A stretch of DNA of 64,000 nt. Source: Planctomycetota bacterium. Its GTDB lineage: Bacteria; Planctomycetota; UBA8108; UBA1146. Where the stretch lies: positions 124,001 through 188,000 of the forward strand of contig JAAZXB010000002.1 in NCBI GenBank assembly GCA_014240375.1, given 5' to 3'. Position numbers and translations under genes: made by a program. How positions within the stretch are numbered: position 1 is the first letter of the stretch; every line of letters starts with the position of its first letter. The notes beneath the pieces are model-generated. The model worked only from the letters and a program-made list of their open reading frames with translations. It made no database searches and was not told where the DNA came from. Shown here piece by piece: positions 44,501-50,526 of the stretch.

Positions 44501-46289
44501 CATCCCCGAGGAAGGTACCGCTACATTGGCTCGCATCCGCGGCCGGCCCACCGGTGGTGGCGTTGTTGCTATCGATACTGTTGAGACCCACAAATACCGG
44601 CACCGAACCGGCGCAGTCATCATTGGCGGGAGGAGGTCCCGGAGGAGCCTGTCCGCAGACCAGTTCCGACATCCCCACGGCCGTCATCGCAGCCGCGACT
44701 TGATCGGCATCCGATTGCGTGAAGGTCGCACCGGCCGCGCCGGTGCGGGGATCATTGGGGGCACTTCCCACCAGGTCGGCGGCGGCCTGATTCATCAGCG
44801 TATCCGCCACCGGGAAGGTGGTTCCCGATGTCATGTATACGGTCAAGGCTCGGAAGTACACGGCGATCGCCTTGGTCATGCCAATCGCCGAAACGGTCTG
44901 ACCATTGTAGGTCTTTCCATCGACGAGCATGGCGAAGGAGTGGTTGAACACTCCACTGCCGATGTGGACTCCGCCATTGTCAAAGGGACCACAAGCGTTC
45001 TGATTGTAGAGCGGGTCGGTGGTACTGGGAGGATCATTGAAGCACTCGGGGAACCACATGTCTCGAATCGGTCCCAGGCTGGTCTGTTCACCCATCATCC
45101 AGCGGGTAGATCCATCGTTGCAAGAGGTTCTCGGGTTGTTGGGAGTATCCATTCCGCCGCCGGTGGTTCCTCCGGGCCATGGAGTGCCGCCGGGGGGGCC
45201 CACTTCCGATGTGTTGCCGTTCCACAGATCGATCGCCTCCCCGAAGATATCGGAATAGGATTCGTTCAACTGGCCCGACTGGTTCTGATAGATCAAGCCT
45301 GCCGAGAACTGGGTGAGCCCGTGGGCAAATTCGTGTGCGATCACATCATCCGTGGCCAGACCGTTGCACAGTGCGATCTGATTCCCGTTCCAGATGGCAT
45401 TGGGGCAGATTCCATCGTTCCAGTGCACGGTGGCGGTCAACGTCGAGCCGTTTCCGTTGAGAGAATCGCGGCCGAGTCCATCGAACAGCAGTCGATAGAA
45501 GTCTCCTGCGGTGTCGTATCCCTCATCGATGTCGGTGTCGCCGCTGGCCGAAGAACCTTCCGAGCGAGCCAGGCTTCCCGGCAAGGTGCCTCCCCCGCCG
45601 TCATAGATCTCCCGGAACATTGCACTGTGGACCGCCGGCCAGTGATCGAGTAGCTCGCCACTACTGGCGGCAATCAGCACATGCTCGGCGAGCATCTCAG
45701 GCCCCTCAACAACCAGGTGATGAGCCAGTACCGGTCGAGGCAGGGGAGCATCTCCCCACCAGCCAGGATTCACCACGGCCAGCTGGGGCTCTTCTGTCTG
45801 CACCAAAAATTGCTGCTCGAGTAACGACCCGGCGATCATCAACGCCTCTTCCGAGGTCAAGACCGGCGTCACTGACAACTTCTTGGGTAAGCGAAAGAAA
45901 TCACCGTTGATGGAGAGCGGAGTTCCATCCGCTTGCAGGTGAACCTTGATCACAGCGGTGAAGACATCCACTCCCAGATGAACCTGCTGAAAGGTGTGGT
46001 GAATCATCCCAAGAGAGCATCGCTCGGTCTTGATGATCTTCAACTGTTGCTCGGGATGCTGGATCCCGAAGCGAGCGCCGTGATAGCGTAATACCTGGTA
46101 TGGATCTTTCAGGTTCGGGGCGACGCCCTCTGGAAACGGCAATGGTTGGCCGTCGACTCCTGAAATCATGTGAACTCTACTCCCCGGGGTCGCGTTCTCG
46201 ACCACTCCCTGGAGCCACGACTGACCCGATCCAGTCGTTGGAATCATGCACTGAATCAGCAGAACGCACACAGCGATCATGGCTCGCAT
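41514..46289 (-). CDS. Giant secreted M4 (thermolysin-type) metalloprotease with PPC-like, cohesin-like and dockerin-like modules
   Basis: 1591 residues; ATG at 46289 (GAAAGGTG site) begins a signal peptide ending TTGSGQ. An FTP-like propeptide (about 55-145) precedes the M4 catalytic domain (about 230-560) with zinc site HEFAH (about 319-323) and the third ligand Glu in NESYSDIFGE. PPC-like modules follow, with three Cys/Asp linkers such as CTNGVDDDGDGWIDC. After an FN3-like segment come two cohesin-like domains (TAGFSFGLAHNPDLF and TQGFSFGAAHDPSIL). The tail has EF-hand loops DVNDDSLINLAD and DTNDDELSNIAD and ends YNSCN. The catalytic core looks intact, so it probably degrades protein outside the cell, possibly surface-bound. 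Confidence 0.9.
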   Translation of the reverse strand: MRAMIAVCVLLIQCMIPTTGSGQSWLQGVVENATPGSRVHMISGVDGQPLPFPEGVAPNLKDPYQVLRYHGARFGIQHPEQQLKIIKTERCSLGMIHHTFQQVHLGVDVFTAVIKVHLQADGTPLSINGDFFRLPKKLSVTPVLTSEEALMIAGSLLEQQFLVQTEEPQLAVVNPGWWGDAPLPRPVLAHHLVVEGPEMLAEHVLIAASSGELLDHWPAVHSAMFREIYDGGGGTLPGSLARSEGSSASGDTDIDEGYDTAGDFYRLLFDGLGRDSLNGNGSTLTATVHWNDGICPNAIWNGNQIALCNGLATDDVIAHEFAHGLTQFSAGLIYQNQSGQLNESYSDIFGEAIDLWNGNTSEVGPPGGTPWPGGTTGGGMDTPNNPRTSCNDGSTRWMMGEQTSLGPIRDMWFPECFNDPPSTTDPLYNQNACGPFDNGGVHIGSGVFNHSFAMLVDGKTYNGQTVSAIGMTKAIAVYFRALTVYMTSGTTFPVADTLMNQAAADLVGSAPNDPRTGAAGATFTQSDADQVAAAMTAVGMSELVCGQAPPGPPPANDDCAGSVPVFVGLNSIDSNNATTGGPAADASQCSGTFLGDVGNDIWYSYVPPEDGLLTVSTCDIANWDTDVLVYSGNCGSLTQIACNGDTGGCSTFTSLIENIPVSGGLTYQIRVASWSDGTTGTGQLDVGFVGGGGGAVENCTNGVDDDGDGWIDCEDPDCAAAPACVPPPAGDECVSAEAAVLGENPFDSTGATTGTDPIPTPALCGDGLGSMIGDIWFTYTPDQSGNLFVSTCQPGSFDSDLVMYAGSCNSLILVACNGDVSQNPSTACQQYWSELTASVTAGETYWFRVGAWGTPHPGNGDPGPGALLLDLTPSGPVENCSNGVDDDGDGLVDCEDLDCVTDPACVPVAPGDECVSAAVAVFGSNTLDTTTATQSADPYDSNSCPGSFLGEMTSDVWFEFTPDLSGDYTISTCGTIDFDSDIVIYQGDCGALTQVACNGDGPGCPGFSSLVQMSMTSGVLYLIRVGGWNQTASGTGILEIESATAPPPPENCSNGVDDDLDGLTDCEDPDCIGDPDCVCDAVGSLSCGQGSGSNVNLSWVNGETYSEIAVRRDGLLIQTLAGSATGFTDGSAALGDHIYGVTGVCGGSQQAPEVTCIVTVSQTAGFSLVAQNVSAGYSAAGVQFETTITGREFTDHPGYPTNTAGFSFGLAHNPDLFAAVDAAPAGPVALLDGGAGPQFFDSANYPAGITVGCVYSFTFAETIQMISDTDLASVHYESLPGVFNTTSGTVISPLDFSESLGSPPVEAVISTDSGTAVGVIPTGAIVTLTPSGFILSAVDQAVGFSQSTGVASFDASFTLEEDPGNAGYPNETQGFSFGAAHDPSILTVVAAAGGPVIDQLNGATGPDFIDVNLFTDGFTMGCVYSFLGLGTIQFATAIELAIASYDTVPGTLAGASTDVLTTLSISSNLGVPPVQVVVVVNSAALGAVGMDGTITLIPGVGGFVRSDVNDDSLINLADAITVLDALFLGGAINCMDASDTNDDELSNIADGVYLLSYLFSGGPPPPAPFGGACGPDPAGTALDCAQYNSCN

Positions 46290-46571
46290 GGATGCACCTT
46301 TCTCATTGGAATTCACGAATAACAATCTTGGTTGGATTCAGAGCCCAAAAACAACAATCCCGTCCAGCCAGACCAGAACTCATCGCCCATCTCCACCTCC
46401 TTCGATGGTAGCCACCGCAACTCTCGATGGCAACTCTCGATGGCAACGAGCGGATCCCCACTCAGATCGGCTCCTGGTCGTCCCGCTCCGGCTCATCCGG
46501 CAATCGATACCGGAATTCCACCATTTCCGGAGAACCTCAGCCGCCGTCGAGTGGTGCCGCGGGAGACCGAC
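46290..46571. other. Intergenic region upstream of the M4 protease gene
   Basis: No gene is supported. A direct duplication of CAACTCTCGATGG occurs at 46418-46430 and 46431-46443. The promoter for the protease gene probably lies here, since a strong terminator for the preceding gene sits just to its right. Confidence 0.5.
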
Positions 46572-46614
46572 AAAAATCCAGGGCCGCGAGTCTCGCTGGA
46601 CTCGCGGCCCTGGA
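46572..46614 (-). terminator. Rho-independent terminator after the cohesin-like protein gene
   Basis: A perfect 16-bp hairpin with arms TCCAGGGCCGCGAGTC (46577-46592) and GACTCGCGGCCCTGGA (46599-46614) and loop TCGCTG. On the minus strand it is followed by a run of five T (46572-46576). It lies about 40 bp after the stop of the gene ending at 46655. Confidence 0.94.
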
Positions 46615-46654
46615 TCGATGAAATAGGGTCCATCTACCGGTCAACCCAACCCCC

Positions 46655-48031
46655 TCAGGAGCAGGAGTCGTACACCTCACACCCGAGCGCACCGGGGGTC
46701 GGATCGGGAGCGCAACTACCGGTTCCAGGAGGCATCGGGCCGCCATTGAACAAGGCCGCCAGCATGTGCACGGCATCGGCAATGTTCCCCTGGTTATCGT
46801 CATTACTATCGCAAGCGTTGGCGCAACCGATGGCTCCACCCAGAAAAAGGCCATCGAGCAGGGTGATCGCATCTCCGATGTTGAAGCTGGAATCGTCGTT
46901 GCAATCTCCACGATTGAATCCACCGATCGCCGTGAGCAATACGCTGCCCGCTTGACCGGTCATGTCGATCGATTGCCCATCCACCACCATCACCATGGTG
47001 ACTGCTGTCGGCCCGAGGCCGCTGGTCGGTGTCAACGTGGTCGAGATGCTATCTCCCGGAGGCGTGCCGGCCAGCGGTCCTGGGACCGTGTCATACTGGA
47101 CCAGCACTGCTTCTGTCGGTGTGCCGAAGCCGATGAAGGCTCCTCCCTGAAAATCGTAGATGCAACCGACGGTGATTCCACCGCTGAGGATTCCGACATT
47201 GAAGAACTCCGGGCCGGTTCCCCCTTCAAGATTCGCCAACGCTGCGCCATAGTCGACTGCGGTGGCCTCGAGTACAGCGGCGTCATGGGCCACTCCCAGT
47301 GAGAATCCCTGGGTCTCTGCAGCAGTATCGCCCGGCTCCACGTCCTGATCGATCTGCACGGTTCCTGTGAAGGATCCGACCCCTGTGGAGGAACTGAAAG
47401 TTGCTGTCTGATCGACACAACTCACCTCGAAGGCCATCGGAGGAGCGGCCTGAAAGGTGATCGAAAAGGGCATTCCAGAGGTCGGTGCCGAGGAACCGGC
47501 TCCGATCACCACGACGGTGGTGGCGGGCGGAGTTCCGAGGTCGCTGGCACTGCTGATGGTGGTGACCACATTTCCGGTCGATCCCGAAAGGGCTCCCGGA
47601 ATCGTCGCGTAATCCACCTCGATCATCGGCAGTGGAGTCGCGAAGGTGATGACCTGGGACTGATCGACGAATGCGTAGATCACTCCGACTGTGAAGCCAT
47701 CGGTGAACACCTCACCCTGGATGAAATCCGGTCCTGTGCCGCCATTGAGCGCGGCCAGTGACCCGACAGGAGTCGGGATATAGGGGTTGGATCCCACCAC
47801 TTCCAGCAAGGTCGAATCGTGACCGTAGGCCATCGAAAAGCCCTTGGTCTCCTCGAGTGCACCCGTGACCTGCACGATGCTGAAGGTTGCACTGAATGTT
47901 GCAGAACCTCCGCCCGCAGCGACGGTTTGATCCGGGGATGAGATTTCAAAAGTCTGCCCCAACGCCACAGATGCGGTGAAGAGCACAAACATCGAAACAA
48001 AAATACAGGGAATTAGACCACCATGACGCAT
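46655..48031 (-). CDS. Secreted protein with two cohesin-like domains and dockerin-like tail
   Basis: 458 residues from the ATG at 48031 (AGGAAGAGG site). Signal peptide about 1-25. Two related domains (about 27-195 and 200-370) each contain the block TKGFSMAYGHDSTLLE or TQGFSLGVAHDAAVLE, then GGTGPxF and GxTVGxIYxF. These resemble cohesin or motility-type beta sandwiches and match two domains in the M4 protease next to it. The tail has loops DCNDDSSFNIGD and DSNDDNQGNIAD with hydrophobic helices and ends YDSCS. No enzyme motif; likely a scaffolding or adhesive surface protein. Confidence 0.85.
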   Translation of the reverse strand: MRHGGLIPCIFVSMFVLFTASVALGQTFEISSPDQTVAAGGGSATFSATFSIVQVTGALEETKGFSMAYGHDSTLLEVVGSNPYIPTPVGSLAALNGGTGPDFIQGEVFTDGFTVGVIYAFVDQSQVITFATPLPMIEVDYATIPGALSGSTGNVVTTISSASDLGTPPATTVVVIGAGSSAPTSGMPFSITFQAAPPMAFEVSCVDQTATFSSSTGVGSFTGTVQIDQDVEPGDTAAETQGFSLGVAHDAAVLEATAVDYGAALANLEGGTGPEFFNVGILSGGITVGCIYDFQGGAFIGFGTPTEAVLVQYDTVPGPLAGTPPGDSISTTLTPTSGLGPTAVTMVMVVDGQSIDMTGQAGSVLLTAIGGFNRGDCNDDSSFNIGDAITLLDGLFLGGAIGCANACDSNDDNQGNIADAVHMLAALFNGGPMPPGTGSCAPDPTPGALGCEVYDSCS

Positions 48032-48313
48032 TGAAACACCTCTTCCTGACACCTGGATCCAGCACTCAGGCCACAAGACCTCCGGAAGGATACCCTTCCG
48101 AATAATCAGGGATGATAGTGGTCAGTCCCGAGCGAAATCCGAGCATCCAAACTGTTTATTACAGCGAGCTATGACTTGACTGATAACGAAGAGAGCACCC
48201 GAAGGAGTAGCACACTCCGCTCCAGTCTAACTCTTAGGATACCGTTGCAATTGGAAACCTCAAGCACGGGCAATCCACTGTTGTGTATCTATCCTGCAAC
48301 AGCGCACTATTCA

Positions 48314-49555
48314 TCACCAATCCTGCCCCTTGCTCGAGCGAATCTCTCTCAGGCTATCGCTCTGGATCTCCCAGAACCCGGCAGATCGCCGCACCAATCG
48401 ACTGACCATTCGCCCGTTGAGGTAAACTCCCGGGGTTCCGCGGATTTTGGCTTTCCTCGCCAGCGCCATATCCTGCCCGATCCGCGTCGAGACCGAGCGG
48501 CTCGCCATATCCCTGGTAAATCGATCCGCATCCATCTCCAGTGCAGCTGCCGCATCGGTCCAGCGAACCGCCCCGAGGGTGGCGCGGCGCGGCAGTAACC
48601 AATCCCGCATCTCCCAGAACTTGCCCTGCAATCTTGCCGCTTCCAGCGCCTGAGCCCCTCGCATCGCATTGGGATGCTCCGATGTGTTGGGGAAGTGCTT
48701 CCACACCACCTCCAGGTGCCCGTTCCAGATCGGCAAGATGGTGTCCTTGAGATACTGATCAAAGCGAGCGCAATTGGGACATTCGACATCGGAGAAGATC
48801 ACCAGTTGATAATGAAGCCCGCCCACATCATCGATGATGGGATCATCTTTTCTGACCCCGGTTTCGATCTTGGTCTGATTCCGGTGCAGGGTTTCCAGTT
48901 TCTCGACATCTCTGGCGAGTTGCCTCAGAGTTTCAGTCTCCTCGCGAAGTGCGCTGGAGTTTGTTCGCTCGACTCCAGCCTGATAGATCTGAAACTGTGC
49001 CACGCAAGCGAGAAGCACCACGGAGGTCGCCGCGATCAGCAGTCGATTCGAAGGGACCCCGACGGCTCGGTGTGATTTATCGACGGGGCGTAACCACCAG
49101 GAGATCAGCAAGATGGCACCGTTACAGCCGTGGGTCAGCAGGCACAGGTAGCAAGGAGTTCCGATCGCCCACAGCATCACACCGGTATAGAAGATCGATC
49201 CCAGCATTCCGAGTGCATTGAGCCACAGAACTCCGCGAGCCAGCCATTGCCGCCCCGGATCGGGAACCCCGATCAGCAGATACCATGCCGCCAGCAGCGA
49301 GTAGTAGAGGAAGCCGAGGGCGGCCACCGGAATTCCGTCGCCCGATCGTTGCTGCCCCTCGCCCTCGAACGGCAACACTCCCCAGCGGCTATTGACCACC
49401 GAGGCACACCCCTCATCTCCTGCGGCGCAGATCCCTGCGAGCAGACCCAGATCAGCATCCTTCTCGGCGTGGAGCATCAGCAGAGATCCGCTGGTCCAAG
49501 CGGCCAGCAAGGCGATGATCCCCGCAACCGTTGCCAGACCCTGTTTGCGATTCAT
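48314..49555 (-). CDS. VKOR-DsbA fusion, membrane disulfide-forming protein
   Basis: 413 residues; ATG at 49555 follows GGGAGG. The N-terminal half (about 1-190) has four or five membrane helices and VKOR features: paired Cys in ICAAGDEGCASVVNS, then the active CxxC in GTPCYLCLLTHG. The C-terminal half (about 225-413) is a DsbA-type thioredoxin domain with FSDVECPNCARFDQYL (CPNC) and the cis-Pro loop RGTPGVYLNGR. VKOR reoxidises the thioredoxin domain, and the pair forms disulfides in exported proteins. This fits the many Cys-rich secreted proteins in the window. Divergent from the amidohydrolase gene. Confidence 0.92.
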   Translation of the reverse strand: MNRKQGLATVAGIIALLAAWTSGSLLMLHAEKDADLGLLAGICAAGDEGCASVVNSRWGVLPFEGEGQQRSGDGIPVAALGFLYYSLLAAWYLLIGVPDPGRQWLARGVLWLNALGMLGSIFYTGVMLWAIGTPCYLCLLTHGCNGAILLISWWLRPVDKSHRAVGVPSNRLLIAATSVVLLACVAQFQIYQAGVERTNSSALREETETLRQLARDVEKLETLHRNQTKIETGVRKDDPIIDDVGGLHYQLVIFSDVECPNCARFDQYLKDTILPIWNGHLEVVWKHFPNTSEHPNAMRGAQALEAARLQGKFWEMRDWLLPRRATLGAVRWTDAAAALEMDADRFTRDMASRSVSTRIGQDMALARKAKIRGTPGVYLNGRMVSRLVRRSAGFWEIQSDSLREIRSSKGQDW

Positions 49556-49665
49556 GTCGGTGCCTCCCATATGAGGAGTTTGGCCAGATCTCGCCAGCAT
49601 ATCAAGTCGAGTCACTCGACTGAATCGCTGGATCGGGTGAAGATGTCCGCTGGAGGACCCCACCG

Positions 49666-50520
49666 ATGAAGATCGACGCCCATCAACACTTCTGGCGCCA
49701 TGATCCTGCCATCCACACCTGGATGGATGAAAAGATGCAATTATTGCGGCAGGACTTCCTCCCCGCTCAATTGCTGCCGCTGCTGCAAGCCGAAGGGATC
49801 AACGGCTGCGTGGCCGTCCAGGCCGATTCTTCCCGGCGAGAAAACGACTTCCTGCTCGGGCTCGCGGCAGATCACCCGTGGATCCTCGGGGTGGTCGGCT
49901 GGGTCGATCTCCAGTCCGATCAGTTAGAATCTCAGCTCGATCAGTTCTGCCAGCACTCCAAAGCGGTCGGAGTGCGTCACATCGTCCAGGATGAACCGGA
50001 CGATCGCTTTCTCGATGGAGTCGCCTTCCGCCGTGGGGTGAAGTCACTGCCAGCGAGAAATTTGACCTTTGATCTGCTCATCTACGAGCGCCAGCTCCCT
50101 GCGGCCATCGATTTCGTGCGGGCCCTACCGGCTGTTCCGATGGTGCTCGATCACATCGCCAAGCCGAAAATCGCCGACGGGCAACTCGATCCCTGGGCCG
50201 AGAACCTGAAGGAACTGGCTCGCTCCCCTCACCTGATGTGCAAACTCTCCGGCATCGTGACCGAGGCCAACTGGCTCCAATGGACCCCTGCCGATCTTGC
50301 GCCTTACCTCGAAACAGCGATCGAAGCGTTCGGACCGGAGCGATTGATGCTGGGAAGCGACTGGCCAGTGTGTTGCCTGGCAGCGGAGTACTCGCAAGTC
50401 AAAAGTCTCGTGGAACCGTTTCTCCAGCCACTCTCTTGGACCGAAAGAAGTGCCATCGAAGGAGGGAATGCGAGCCGCTTCTACCAGCTCAAAGGACCCC
50501 AACAAGTCGATGAGGGGTGA
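49666..50520 (+). CDS. Amidohydrolase, probable L-fuconolactonase-like
   Basis: 284 residues; ATG follows GGAGG. TIM-barrel amidohydrolase-2 type: N-terminal metal site KIDAHQHFWRHDPAIHTWMD, the VAVQADSSRRENDFLL block, AVPMVLDHIAKPKI (His), LMCKLSGIVTEANW, and the C-terminal LMLGSDWPVCCLAA with the catalytic Asp. COG3618 members of this kind open L-fucono- or L-rhamnono-lactone in sugar breakdown. The gene is separated by about 8 kb from the SDR/FAH/transporter group, but the combination supports the same pathway. Other lactones remain possible. Confidence 0.87.
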   Translation: MKIDAHQHFWRHDPAIHTWMDEKMQLLRQDFLPAQLLPLLQAEGINGCVAVQADSSRRENDFLLGLAADHPWILGVVGWVDLQSDQLESQLDQFCQHSKAVGVRHIVQDEPDDRFLDGVAFRRGVKSLPARNLTFDLLIYERQLPAAIDFVRALPAVPMVLDHIAKPKIADGQLDPWAENLKELARSPHLMCKLSGIVTEANWLQWTPADLAPYLETAIEAFGPERLMLGSDWPVCCLAAEYSQVKSLVEPFLQPLSWTERSAIEGGNASRFYQLKGPQQVDEG

Positions 50521-50526
50521 GTTCTC

